This document shows, piece after piece, positions 32,852 through 44,926 of a stretch of DNA of 64,000 nucleotides. The stretch is taken from positions 2,728,001 through 2,792,000 of the forward strand of contig QYRS01000002.1 in the NCBI GenBank assembly GCA_006503535.1, in the 5' to 3' direction. A program made the translations under genes and the position numbers. Source of the DNA: Arthrinium phaeospermum (lineage: Eukaryota; Ascomycota; Sordariomycetes; Amphisphaeriales; Apiosporaceae). How positions within the stretch are numbered: position 1 is the first letter of the stretch; every line of letters begins with the position of its first letter. Under the pieces are notes generated by a model. It saw only the letters and a list, made by a program, of their open reading frames with translations, ran no database searches and was not told the origin of the DNA.

Positions 32852-35230
32852 ATTCTACGGCTTCATGGCGCGTGACCCGAAACCTGCCCGAGAATCTAAT
32901 GGATACCAAGAAGAGCGACCAGCGGATCTGTTGGTGTGAAATAGATACCGAGAAACAAAGACGGCGTGCCAGTCACGCCAGGCATGCTCGAGTTCGACCC
33001 GGATCCGCGAACGGCTTTATGCAGAAAAGTGCGAGAATAAGAATTACCTTCTGACCCTACCTTTTTTAGGCTTGCGCAGCTGAACGGGCGCAGGCTCCTT
33101 CTCTTGGGGCCCGACATTTTGCATTTGGGATACCAAAAAAAGTCTTGATGACCTTGATGCTTGGATTCAGGATTTGATAGGCTGTGCGGCTTGGGCTTCT
33201 TCAACGACGGACCAACCATGGCGGTTAGAGGTTGGGGCGTCGGGAGCCTCCCATTCGTCGACCCACCCAGTGGTGTAAGATGAACGAAGGGCGACCAGCG
33301 AGTCGATGTCTTGGATTCTTTTCTCTTACAGGACTCGTCTGCCCACCCATTATTACCACCTTGCCACATAGTGCCGACAGGTGTGTCTCGTGTACCATGC
33401 AGATTGGCCTTTAGGAGTGGCCGCCCGCCAAATTGATTCCAAACGAAGAAAAGGGTCTGTTTCCCCCCTGCCCGCCTCCCCCCAGGAAGTCCTCCGTCCG
33501 TCGCGGGATCGGATAGCGCGCGCAGATGATCCTTTTTCTGACAGACAGAGCTGGGGCGGAGTAGTTTTTGGGGCCACCAAGGCCAAGGAAAGCCAGTCAA
33601 AACATGCATTCCAGCAGCAACTATGCTGCGCGCTGATGCAGCTTTCCTCTAGCTAATGCGTACGTTCCCACAGAAATCAAGGCAGGAAGGAAATATTGGC
33701 ATGGTCAGTCAAAGACCCGTCCATACTTAGTTCAGAGAGCCGGCCTGGACGAAACAAGACAGAAAGGACCTGCCGCATCCCGTCAGCAGCAGCTCCTTCG
33801 TTTGCGGTCATGGGATTCGTCATCCGGGACTAGGTAGTAGCGCTCGTAAAAACAGCGACCTTGGAGCTTATGCGGTCCAAGTGCTACGCCCGTGTCGTGA
33901 GCGAGGTTGGGGTAATAGGCCATAGTGGCATCATCTGTCTTAGATCTGACATTTGTAATTCGCACGCGCAAAGAGGATTCTCACAATAGCTTCGGTGACG
34001 GCGAAAAGTCGAGGTCCAGACAAAGCGGCGGCCCTCTGGAGGGGGGACCGGATGCGATGCAAGGTAGACGAGAAGAGGGGCCAAGCGCGTGACCACAAGA
34101 GTTATCCACACGTATTTTTGGAAGTGAAGCCACCCACTTCGAAACAAATTCTGGGCATTGAAACAATAAACAGAAATGAAGGAGAGGAGTGACGATGAAA
34201 ATGATTAGATTGTAGTAGTATCGATTTGAAGCACAGCGTCTAAAGGCTGCAAGGGAACTGGACCAATGGTGTCTGCTGTTTCATTCCGGGCTGAAACGAA
34301 GACAAGTTGGTACAAACGTTGAAGCTTCTAATAATAGCCAATGGATGTGGTTCTCGATTCCATGTATCCGCAAGTCGGTAGATAGCACATCGGATTGCTC
34401 AGATTGAACCTCCAGCTCCTGCGCGGCCCTCGCATGTGTACATATAGAGACGGAGGCCCCCTTCCCTTCTCCCTGCGTGTTCATGCGAGGTGTCCAAAGT
34501 CTGACTGCCCCTTTCCTATTTTCCCTCGAAGATATTGAAGAAAACCTGCTCTTTTGTACTCAAAAATTACCATATCAGGTTGGATCCCTCTTGCCATATA
34601 CCTGATAACGGCATACCCAAGAAGATGGGGCTAGCATTCTTGCACTAATTGGGGGGTTCTATACTACTGCGCAACACCTACTTACACTTACATTCACCAA
34701 CTTGGATGCGATGGATGAGGCGGAGAAAAACAGCCATGACTCACTGTAGATATGGGGGCTGACTCATTGGGCAAATGTAGAGCTCGTAGGTCCGTACTTA
34801 CTCCTTGGGCATTCATTTGATCCCCTTCAGAGCATCAATAATTGAAGGAAGCGGGGGAATGCCGGTTAAAAGCCCGCACATGTAGAAAATAGGTAGGTAT
34901 GTAGGTAATCACCACTCACCACTGGCTGACTGGTACCTGACGTAGGTACTCGCTGACTGAGTGATCAGATTGAAGCATGAGGCTGAAAGTGGCCTAAACA
35001 CGTTTCGTGTCCTTAAGCCCGGGGGCCCAGTAAAATTATTGAACCGCGCTCTAGGTAGTTGCCAGATATCAGGTATCGAATTTAGCCTTCAACCTCGTCC
35101 ACTCTCGCTCTACTGTAGACCTTGCAGCGCCATCCACAACCCAGTCGCATAACCTGCGGACTCGACCCAGACAACAGGCCAATTCAATTGAACATTCTTA
35201 GTTTCTTTTGCATCTAGCCACGTATTCAAG
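32852..35230. other. Intergenic, no supported gene
   Basis: 2.4 kb between divergent genes. A 237-codon minus frame (32896-33609) overlaps the likely leader of the disordered-protein gene, is Trp/Gly/Lys-rich without domains, and is treated as chance. The right end is the sec62 promoter. Confidence 0.5.
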
Positions 35231-36586
35231 ATGGCCGACGAAGAGCAGCAGCAGCCGCAACAGGCGCAGCAGCCACAGCAGCCTCCGTCTGGGGAGGAAG
35301 GCCAGCAAGGCCAGCAACAAGGTCCTCAGCCCGGCCAGCCAGGAACAATTACCTTCCAGTTCCCGCCCGGTGTCCAGCCCACGCCCGAACAGATCGAGAT
35401 GATGAAGATGAAGCTGGCCGCGGATGCTGAGAAGGCCGGCATGACCATCCCTGAGTTCCTCGAGGAGATTAAGAAGCAGCGCCAGGCGCAGATGGAGGCC
35501 ATGCAGCGCCAGCAACAGATGCAGGCCCAGCAGCAACAGGGCGGCCCCCAACAAGGACAGCCACAGCCTATTCAGCCTGGCCCTCCGAATCCGGTCGCCA
35601 TCGCCATGGCTAATTTCCTGCGAGGCCAGACTCTGAAGCCCAGAACCTGCATCTTCAACGGCCAGCGAAAGGACATGTTCAAAGGTGTGTTACTCCACAA
35701 TTCTTTGGCTCTCCAGTATCCTCTGCAACCTGTATACTGATGCCCTCAATAGTGAAGCGTGCTCTCCGAGCCCTGCAATCCCCCGCCTATGAGAAGGCGC
35801 GCAAGAAGAACCCCGCGCTGCCCGAAATCACGGACCGCGCCAGTCTCGAGAACGCCTTCAAGCTCCTGCCCATGTCGATGCTGGCACTGCGCGTAAGCAA
35901 GATTGACCCCCACGAGGGCCACGACCATGCGCCCAAGAAGGGGAAGCGTGTCAAGGGTCTTTGGACTGTCAAGATCGAGCAGCAGCAGGAGGCACATGAC
36001 GACATGTATTACATCTGGTTCTACGAAGGTAGCCAGCTCATGCGCAAGGTCTACGCTGGCCTGGCCCTGGTCGTCATCTTCACGCTGGTCTTGTACCCCC
36101 TGTGGCCCCTCGTTCTGCGACAGGGCGTTTACTATCTCAGCTGGGGCTTCCTGTGTCTGCTGGGTCTGTTCTTCGCCATGGCCATCTTCCGAGTTATCCT
36201 GTTCTGCATCACCTACTTCACCAACTCTCCTGGTCTTTGGCTGTTCCCTAACCTATGGGAGGATGTATCGTTCATGGACAGTTTCCGACCCGTCTGGGGC
36301 TGGCACGAGGTAAGTTCATCACAGTCACAGTCGCACAGGGTCCAGGACGCCCAACTATGAACACTGCACTGACATTATTCCATAGACCGTTAAGCAGAAG
36401 AAGAAGAAGACGAAGTCGTCCAAGGGAATGAACCACGAGTCGGCCGCCGGCTTCGCCGGCTCAACCGGAAATGTTGCACCTGCTACTGCGACTACGACCG
36501 GCACCGATACCCAGATTCAGACGGGAGCCCAGCAGCGGGCAGCATACACAGCGCCTCAGGTGGAGGAGCTGGCTGACGACGAGTAA
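35231..36586 (+). CDS. sec62: Sec62, ER protein translocation subunit
   Basis: Component of the Sec62/63 complex that drives post-translational import into the ER. Exons 35231-35684, 35753-36309 and 36386-36586; 403 residues. The N terminus is extremely Gln/Pro-rich (about residues 4-40 and 85-120) around a short helical segment. The Sec62 domain then runs from about 130 (ANFLRGQTLKPRTCIFNGQRKDMF) through KRALRALQSPAY and LWTVKIEQQQ. Two membrane segments follow at about 251-270 and 277-300, with both termini cytosolic. The segment after TM2 (GLWLFPNLWEDVSFMDSFRP) is characteristic. The C-terminal tail begins with a basic QKKKKTKSS block and ends acidic (VEELADDE). The splices rebuild K-VKRAL and WGWHE-TVKQ in frame. 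It is convergent with the RNase T2 gene, with only 243 bp between stops. Confidence 0.95.
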
Positions 36587-36829
36587 AAGCAGGAGAAGGA
36601 TCAGCTGCACGGCACGGCGTTTACGGAGTTGAAGAGTCGGTCTAATATTCTAGATTGCTCTGGCGGAATGTTTCCAGGCAGAGCGATGCGACTGCATAGT
36701 TATATTGAAGTGTTTGCTCGGGGTTCTCTGGCACCGGCTTGTATTGAACATGATTATTATGTGTCTATATAGTCGTTTCGTTGGGATTAAGGCAGTTTTG
36801 CCACCCTCGTGACGAGCGAAATTTCGATT

Positions 36830-37911
36830 CTACACTTCGGACCCAGCTGTCCGCTCGTAGTAGTGCAGAGCCCCAGAAGTCTGGGCGCAGTTGGTCAGGC
36901 GGCCACCGGCGACGTCGGCGTCGACCGCGAGGCCCTCCTGCCGCTGCACGCGGCCCTTGACGTGGTAGTAGTACCATATCTCGTTGACGACGGTGTAACC
37001 GGCGTCGGAGCTACCCTTGCCGGCGTCGGTGGCGTTGAACTTGGGGCCCGAGCAGCCGATGTAAGGGACGGCGCCGAATGCCTGGGTCAGGGGCCCGGCG
37101 AAGTCGCCCAGCGAAAAGGTGGTCGCGTTGGAGGGGCGGACCCCGCTCGACTCGAGCCAGGACCAGGTTGGCAGGCGCCGGTGGAAGGCCGCGGCCGTCT
37201 CGAAGAAGTCGGCCACCTCCTCGTGCTCGACGTACCGGGGCCCGTAACACTCGACGTCGAAGGTGCTGTAGCAGGTCGCGTGCTTGCTGAACTCGTGGCC
37301 CCAGAAGTCCCCGTTGAGCCAGCCCGGCTGCGCCACCCAGTGCACCCTCATCCACGCCAGCAGGTCCAGCTTGCCCAGCGGCGCCAGGAAGGTACCGATG
37401 TCCGGGCCGCGCCACGCGGGCACCGGGGTCCCCTCCGGCGTGCCCGTGGTGGTGTTGGGCGAGGGGAGGGGGTCATACTGCCGAGTCAGGTCGCAGTACT
37501 GCGTGTAAGACCCGTTGCAGAAATCGGGCCAGAGACCTGTTGGTTGTGTAATCGATGGTGAGTTATACTGCTACTATAGTGATCACCCCCATCAGGGGGC
37601 CAAGAAAAAAAAGACCAAACAAACATACCGTGAAGTGTCCAGGCGTCCTTCGGCAGCACCTGCCCCTGCGACTCGAACCCCGTGTACGTGTTCCAGAACT
37701 GCGTCGCCAGCACCAGACCGCCAAACGTCTCGGTGCAGCACGTGTCGACGGCGCTCGGGTCCGAGGCGCCGGAGGAGCACGACAGGATCGGGTCGACGAG
37801 CGAGCACGTGTGGTTCAGATTGCTCAAGCCCGGGTACAGGCCAGCGACCGCCTGCTGCGCGAACAGCAGCGGCGCAAAAGCGACAGCAAGGTGGCGGCGA
37901 GTGTTGGCCAT
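36830..37911 (-). CDS. Secreted ribonuclease T2
   Basis: Endoribonuclease of the T2 family, secreted or vacuolar. Two exons, 37911-37629 and 37536-36830 (92-nt intron), 329 residues. It has a signal peptide (MANTRRHLAVAFAPLLFAQQAVA). The first active-site block CAS-1, WTLHGLWPDFC, is split exactly by the intron between His94 and the rest of the motif, and is restored in frame. The second block CAS-2, FWGHEFSKHATC (about 172-184), carries the other catalytic His/Glu/His/Lys set. Many cysteines (CSLVDPILSC, DTCCTETF) fit the disulfide pattern of fungal T2 enzymes. The C-terminal region of about 60 residues beyond the core is common in fungal members. It is convergent with sec62. Both catalytic motifs are intact, so the enzyme should be active. 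Confidence 0.93.
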
Positions 37912-39175
37912 GGCGATAATATTGTATCAGGTAGCTTTGCGAATGGCCGGCTTCTACACAAATACAAGTGGACACAGACGGGGCTAGGCGGACAAGAAAG
38001 TAGGTGAGAGAACGCGCTCTATCAAGGCGGGACCTGGTGTGGGCAATCTTTTCTACTACATATATACCTACTTATCTGCGTACTCCGTACCTACATCTGC
38101 ATACACTTTGCGCCCTCGGCATATCCTTGTACTTGCGCCGCCAACAACAGGGGCTAGAGATCTTCTAGATGCAGGAGTAGCTACTATCTGCCATGATCTC
38201 AGCATGGAACCGAGGCTGAATAACTGACTGCATATCTTTCTTTCTTTCTTTTTTTTTCCAAGGCCAAATCTCAGCAGCTGAAGGATAGAGAGCTGCATTG
38301 CATGGTATCAATCAACCGCCCACCTGCTTTATCCCTGTGCTGTGAGAGGTCAATTGGAGATGACACTAGGGTCCCTCCCCGGTAGCAGTAGCGGCGGGCA
38401 GCGGGGGAATATGCCGTGGGTGGGTCTGAACTACACTTGCTTAGGAAGCTGTCTACGTTCGACCTTTCGATCATTCTGGATTCTCCAGCCGCTACATGGC
38501 CATCTGTGTCGTTCACTCTAAGCCGACGTAGCCGACGGTCATCGGTAACTCGGTGTCCCCGTACAGCCAACAACTGGTGGACAAATCAGGCTTCGGTGAG
38601 CAGTTGGTTCTGAATGGTTCCTGGCGGCCAAGCCCACGTGCTCAATCGTGTAGGTTTCCCCGGAGATTACAGCGCCTAGGTTAACATGTCATCCCGGCAT
38701 GGCCCAATGAGGCGGGGTGAATACCTAGCAAATTTCCAGACACAACAAGGATGGGACGAACTTCCCCGGTGAAGAGTTGTATACCCAACTTTCATGGATA
38801 CCCTGGGGCAAGGTCTGGAGGTACGCAGGGTTTGGCATTGCAAAGAAATCCCAGTTTCTGGATGATGAATGGACCTTTGATATGACGCCGTTCTCTCTGC
38901 ATGGTTATATCCATCTCTGCTGCTACTAGAGTCGCCTCAAATCTCATCGGTTTCCTACCGCGAGGCGATATGCATAACAACAGACGAACCACGCAATTGG
39001 GAATCCTTCCTATTGGCCCAGAATCCGTTCTTCTATTGCCAGTATCAAAAGAGCACAATACAACATAGCCTATCACTATTTGATATATTCTGACCCACAT
39101 TGCTTATATACTGTTCGGTCATCATCCACTATGACCCGTCGAAAGACGCCCCTCCTCCTGGGCCCTTTTCCGACA
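37912..39175. other. Intergenic, no supported gene
   Basis: 1.26 kb holding the RNase T2 promoter and the 3' flank of the Zn2Cys6 regulator gene. Short ORFs only; a small pyrimidine tract lies near 38235-38258. Confidence 0.5.
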
Positions 39176-41568
39176 TCAGGACTGAAAGCTGTTACTCTCG
39201 GTCGAGGTATATTGCATCATGTTGCCGCTGGCTGACCTGTCAGGATGAGCTACACTCGCCCCCGGTGCTGCATCACTATAAGGTACCGCCCCGAACCCAG
39301 AATAGGCCAGCTGATTGACAAGGCTTATCCCCGTGCTCGTTGTCGTTTCGCCGTCTGCGTTCCCCTGCCTAGGTCTTCCGCGCAAGGTATACGCGGTGCC
39401 TTGATGAGCTCGGCTGGAATGTGCGAACATAGCAATGTCGCAGAGACGCTCGATCAGACGCCATGCAGGTACGTCGTGCATTGTCATGTCCTCGCCGAGA
39501 TGCCGGCGAAAGATGAGGTCGACTTGCTTCCAAGCGCGTTCAGCTTCGCTCGTCCTGGGCACTTCCGCTAGGCTGTGGAGAAGTCGGGCAATTCCTATGT
39601 GCATATAACGTTAAGTTGAGGCATTACAAGGAACTGATTGGTGTATAGCTGAGATGCTGAGATACAAGTCCGAACCGAGGAGCATATGCTTACCGTGAAA
39701 TGGTGGTGGCCACTTAAAGATCCATTGCCAATTGTGTTGTTTAGCAGTGGCTTCGGTGCGCTCGAGGTCTTCGAAAAGATCGAGTTGGGTAGCCAGGATG
39801 CTTTCATTGTAACGACACGTCAATAAAATTGATTCGAAAAACTTGGGGATCAGTCTTACCGAGTATGTACGTCTTCAGGCAGTTCTGACTGTGCTCTACT
39901 TTTCACCGCTGTGACTTCTACATTTATCCGCAGGCATCGGTGATAGAAACTGTAGTAGCCAACGATAACCGCCTGCATGGGGTTTTGTACATTCATGTGG
40001 TCAATATACTTCTTCCGTATGGCGTTATCGCAGTCATTAATAATAGCAAGCAGCCGCTCCGGTTCCGTCATGCGGAAGAGCCTGCCTACTTCGCGGCTCA
40101 TGTAATAGAGCTCTCGGCGTATGTTGGCAAACGCCATATCAGTGAAACCGTCCGCATCAGCCGGTACCTGTTCCGGCTTCATGAATCTATGGGGTGGCCA
40201 CTGATTGTCGTTCGCGTTCACCGGCCGTGGTATCCATGGCAGAGTGTCGAAGACAGACTCGGCACCTTCAGAGTTGTATATCGGCTGATCCATAACCAGG
40301 AAGTACGTCCATAGTCTGCGCCGCATTTCGGCAACCCATGGGGTGAAGAGATGCGCAGACGGGTCTTTGTGAAGACCCAACCGCATGCCAATTCTCGACG
40401 CGATCCCCAGAAACGAAGTTGCCTTCTCTGCTTGGCCAGTGTGAAACAGGAACGTCTGACCGCAAGTTAGATGAGATTTTGCCACCAGTGAAAAGCGCCA
40501 CACCATGCGAAGCGCCGTGACAGTTGTGTGGGGTGAGCAAAAGACATACAATATAGTGCAGGAGAGCCATAAACATGAACATGTTCCTCGTTCGGAGGAA
40601 GTTGGCGCAGTTCATGGCAAGTTCAGTCGCATACTGAAAGTGAGAAAGCAGGTGGTCTCTGGATCTACCAAAGAGCTGCTGGACCTGACTGCCTGGCATC
40701 GCGGCAATTGTGACAGCATGGACCGAGAATATGACTGCTTCTACCTCCCGCGGCATGCTGCTCTTTCCTATCCGGAAATTTGAGACCTCGTTCATAAAAG
40801 CCCGGTAATGGGTGGCACGTATCCATGGATCGACGGCTTTGTAAAACCATTCGTGGAGGAGGTCTTCTTGTTCTATGGATAGGTGAAGCGGTGTCAAATT
40901 CTCGGTTAAAATTGGAGGTATACTTTGTACCGAAAACGGCCAGTTGTTGCTCATTTTATCGTCGTACGGCCATCTCAGCAGGTCACGCGGCTCGTCCATG
41001 AACTCTTCCAGGTTCAGCCAGTAGTTTGGGTGCATGTAGTAGCATATGTTGGGCTCAGACAGCTGCACGCCTTGGTCTTCTGACTCGACGGTAGAAGAGC
41101 TCTCGGGACTCCAGCCCTGAATTACTGATTCGGTAGACGACAGGCGGGATTCTCTTCCTGCAGAAGGGCCGCCGATGAAGTTCATCCCCTGGACCAGGCG
41201 CTCCAGCCTGTCCAAGCGGTCTTGCATCCTCTGCTGGGTCTCGGCAGTGAAGAGGCCACTTTCGGGCGGCCCCTCGTAGACGCATATTTCCCCATGGCGA
41301 CTGCAGTTGATACACGAAGGTCTACCCTTATCGCAGCGCACCTGTAAGACGTTAGAAACTCGACCACTGCTAAGAATAGATGACGGCTGGTAGTAAGGCA
41401 TATAAATGGATTGCGTACTTTCCGCCTTCGGCACCCGTTACAGGGTTTGTTGTTGGCAGAAGACGCATCGTACCCCAGTGACGTTATGCTTGAGGGTGCT
41501 GGTGGTGGAGGAGGAGGAGGAGGAGGAGGGCCGGGCCGGGCGCGACCTGGAGGATATTCCGGATCCAT
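39176..41568 (-). CDS. Zn2Cys6 fungal transcription factor
   Basis: Nuclear regulator. Five exons: 41568-41419, 41341-40550, 40455-39860, 39800-39694 and 39594-39176; 687 residues, all junctions frame-consistent with branch points. Residues 12-23 are nearly all proline (encoded by a GGA microsatellite on the plus strand). The binuclear cluster has cysteines at 43, 46, 53, 60, 63 and 70 (CNGCRRRK, then VRCDKGRPSCINCSRHGEIC), spacing 2-6-6-2-6. The first intron falls inside it after RRRK, a common place. A coiled-coil dimer segment follows (QQRMQDRLDRLERLVQG). The fungal-specific regulatory domain spans about 190-560, with the usual block GMRLGLHKDPSAHLFTPW followed by EMRRRLWTYF. The target pathway is unknown. 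The next gene with a clear metabolic role is the aromatic decarboxylase 4.3 kb away, too far for an argument. Confidence 0.92.
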
Positions 41569-42513
41569 CTGCTGAGTAAGAAATAATCCAAAGTATGGCG
41601 CCAGATGATCATCATAAGGGATCAGATCCTAATACATAGAAATGCATTCCGTTTTAACCAACATGGGCCATCGATAGGCGACGAAAAGTGTGGGATGGAT
41701 GTACAGCATGAGCTACACATGCGCAGTCACCAGCCACTTTGGTTTCTCATTAGCGAACGAATGATACGTCGCGCTGACAATACTGACGGACTGTCGATTA
41801 GTATCTTGCGTAAACAAAGTGAGTCTAATATCGTCTCTGTAGCTCGGACGGTTCAGTGTAGTTTTCACGTCTCAGCCATTACGTCAAAATACATGTACAA
41901 CATGAGATTGGAAAGTATTAGATGCCAGAAGTGAATTTCATCCGAGGATGGTAGTGTTGTCTTCCACATTCACACCTGTTTCCGCCGCAATATTTGGTAA
42001 GGAGTGGTTTGGCTAATCCCAACCCCACTAAGCGAAGCAAGGAGCCCAGAGCCCGTCCTCCATAATCAAATCCGTACTAACACACAGCACTAAGCTGGAA
42101 CCTGAAAAGCTTAGATTTGAGGTTAGTAGTGGTACGAGCCGGGCATGGAATACGAGCGATGATCGACCATATCTCTATGGGCGTAAACATGAGGATGAAT
42201 CGGTATACTTCGAACATCATATCATATGTAGCCAATTGACTACCCCGAAATCCTGGCATTTGAGGAGTGCCGCTTCCACAACCCCTCCGCCAAGAACACG
42301 GTAAGGCATCGGTCAGTGAGAAAACGAATCAATCAAATCGATCTGTCTACTTGGGCAAATATCGAACATTATTTCCTCTTCTGCTCCGAATATTCGAGGT
42401 CAAACCAGGGCAATACAAATTATATTACTAGACCGCCTCCGAGACCGAACTCTAGGTGGTTACACCTTCATGGACCGTAACAATATTTACACACTACTCT
42501 CGTTGGTTCCAGA
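41569..42513. other. Intergenic, no supported gene
   Basis: About 950 bp, promoter side of the Zn2Cys6 gene. No ORF above 110 codons and no features recognised. Confidence 0.5.
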
Positions 42514-43374
42514 TTACTCGGACTTCGAGGCCAACTTCTTCTTCCTCAAGTGAATTCCCTGAAGAAAAGACGCCCTGGACTCCCAGAAAGCCTTGGCCCA
42601 TTTCCGAGCCCCAAGAAAGTTCCGGCCTCGTATGTGTTTATCTGATGAGCCAATGCCTTCAAGTTCTGACTCAGACGAACATATCGACGGATCTGACATT
42701 TGAGCAACCCAAGGTGATACTTCGACGCTGCATGGGGTGGAAGCTTCTAGGTTCGGCGCCGTGGTAGGGAGCGAGGTATCGCTGTCCTCTCGAGGCCCCA
42801 ATGCGTCTTCCAGCTTCTCCACGAGATTCCGGCCTTGCCCGCTGCCAGTGCTTGAATCTGAGCTAGTCCATGTTAGATCAAACCGAGTATTGCAGAATAG
42901 CTCGATGCTCGAGATTGAGGTCAGGTGCCCATGAGCAAGCGAATTGGCGGACGACTGGTCGTGGTTAGAGAGAGAGGACGCCAACCCCCCCTCTGTTGCA
43001 TATGTTGACGAGGCGCTGCGAATCTGAGAGATTTCCGAGCTAGTCCACGAAGGTGCTGTTACACGATTCTCTGGCCCGCATTGGTTTCCTGTACACCCCT
43101 CGAGTTCCAAGGCCGCCACTGGAGTTGTGCCTTGTAGCTCCCCAACATGTCGCACATTCTCGTCTCGCTTCACCAGCACGGTTGATGGGGTGCGTGGAGC
43201 GACAGATGCACTGGTGTGAGGCGAGCGATTCTCATCGTTCTCCTAGAAACCCGAGAATGCTGCTGATAAGTTACCACGACGTTGTCCTGGACGACTTCGC
43301 GGCTTCAATCCTTCTTCCTGTATCTTGTCTCTGGTACAGGCTCTGCTCGGCAAAGATAACGTGAAGAATGACAT
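42514..43374 (-). pseudogene. Stop-interrupted ORF (possible pseudogene), Ser-rich
   Basis: An ATG at 43374 opens a frame of 43 codons ending at TAG (43245-43243). The same frame then stays open for a further 242 codons to 42514, with no in-frame ATG until late (QMSDPS). I found no intron that removes the TAG: the GT dinucleotides checked upstream lie in the wrong phase. The downstream part has a protein-like look: Ser/Thr-rich with TPSTVLVKRDENVRHVGEL, ISSIELFCNTRFDLTW, and a basic end (ARKWAKAFWESRASF, then HLRKKKLASKSE). A CAG-to-TAG change is C to T at CpA, which RIP could make, but surrounding composition is normal. Alternatives are a polymorphic stop, sequencing error, readthrough, or a missed upstream exon. 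No family is recognised. Confidence 0.4.
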
Positions 43375-43483
43375 CTTAGTGTCACAGAAGGTGTAATAGA
43401 AGTCGGGCTAAGTTAGAGAGAGGTCAGTATTGATGCCTTTTCTATGATGATGTTGAGTGTTGCACTTGCACGTGCATGATGCG

Positions 43484-43986
43484 ATGTTGATGGGGGTGAG
43501 TAAGTACTGAGTAGGTAGGTAACTTTCATGTCTCACAGTAGTGCATTCCATGATCAACCAAACATGTCTTAGATTTGGAAGGTGCTCATCGATCCCGGGG
43601 ATGATGCTCCGACTAATGCGTGGCTGCCGGCTTCCAAGGATCGTCCCAAGAAAAAGGTCCTGGGTAAAGGCAATGCCGAGATCCCAGCCCGATTTCAGAA
43701 TGCCCCAACTCGGAATGTGGTTATCCCTTTCAATACCGAATTGCGAAGTTTCTTGAAAATCAGGGCTGATAATTCTTTGCTTGCGGGCCAAATCCTGCCT
43801 GAGAAAGATGTTTCATCTCTCGCATGCATCCAACCTGGAAGCAGATCCAGACTTTCCCTTCGAGACATCGCCAACTGCTCTGAGCGAGGTAAGTACATAT
43901 GCTTTGGGGTCCGTCAAAGTCATCACTCGAAATGTCTCCAGTGATCCTGGCGCCGACTGCCTCGCTACCAGCATACCGATGCTAGC
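43484..43986 (+). CDS. Possible small gene, low confidence
   Basis: Tentative model: exon 43484-43495 (ATG TTG ATG GGG), intron GTGAGT...TCTTAG, exon 43573-43888, intron GTAAGT...TCCAG, exon 43942-43986 ending in TAG; about 124 residues. The middle exon reads like a globular polypeptide (IWKVLIDPGDDAPTNAW, RPKKKVLGKGNAEIP). Splice signals are canonical. The tiny first exon and abrupt end make the model doubtful. An 89-codon frame at 44162-44431 could be a further exon, or all of this could be a decayed gene. It is divergent from the stop-interrupted ORF. Confidence 0.25.
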
Positions 43987-44431
43987 TCTACCCAGCAACA
44001 ACACCAAGCTTTTCGATATGGAGTCTCCTCATACGGATGCTGCCGAGAGGCACCAGCGACGCCATGAACCAACGGCTGAACATGGGGGAGAGAGGCTAGT
44101 TGCGACGAATCCCCTTGCAGGGCTGAAAACAGCCAATCAGAGATGCACCTGAGGCTGAGTCTTGGATCCATGCCCACATCCACACCCATCCATGCTAACC
44201 GTTAGATCCCAAATCCCAGACGATTTGACTAGCGGTGTCTCGGACGATGACATCACAGCTAGCTGCCACCTCCTGGCCTCCTCGATCTCGGGGTCCTTCA
44301 CTGCTCACCACGCGATGACCTGCATTGACCCTCTCCGCAAGCCACGTCGTCAAATGACGGTGCTACTAAATTTGCACGATGATGAAATCCAGCGTTTCGT
44401 TTTGGAGCACCTAGCCAATCGGACCCGGTAG

Positions 44432-44926
44432 ACCGTTTCATTCCTCCGATTCCAGACTTCGGGTCCAGCGACACGTCCTGGGGGGTTGGTTATATATGTA
44501 TCCAACACAGACGGCAGCCCTTCGCACCATCTTGGTTGCTACATTTTTCTGTTCCCCTCCATAAAGTGCCGGACGACCAATTGCTACCCAAACGACACTG
44601 CAATATTGAAAATCCTCCAATGCATTTATAGTTGCTAGTTGCAATCTACATAATATTCCGGCGCAGCTGGCCACATCCGCACCAACAATCAATATAACGA
44701 ATCACTCGAGGGCGTTTATCGGTGCAACACTATCTGGACCAAATAGTCGCACGTATCAGATCTGTGGACTGCGTCCGGATCGTTGACAAGTGGCTACGAT
44801 TGACGGATCTATACCCACCACCACGCACGCGACACCACCAAGATTGTGTGTGTGTGTGTGTAACACGACAGATCATTGCCGAGACAACTTTTTCGCCCAA
44901 TCGCCAAAAATCCGTAATTATACGCA
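44432..44926. other. Intergenic with TG microsatellite
   Basis: About 500 bp. It contains a (TG)n microsatellite at about 44844-44862, 65 bp before the next ATG. No gene is seen. Confidence 0.5.

Noticed and set aside
32896..33609. 237-codon minus-strand frame upstream of the disordered-protein gene
   Set aside because: It overlaps the probable leader of that gene, has no domain, and shows a Trp/Gly/Lys composition typical of chance frames.
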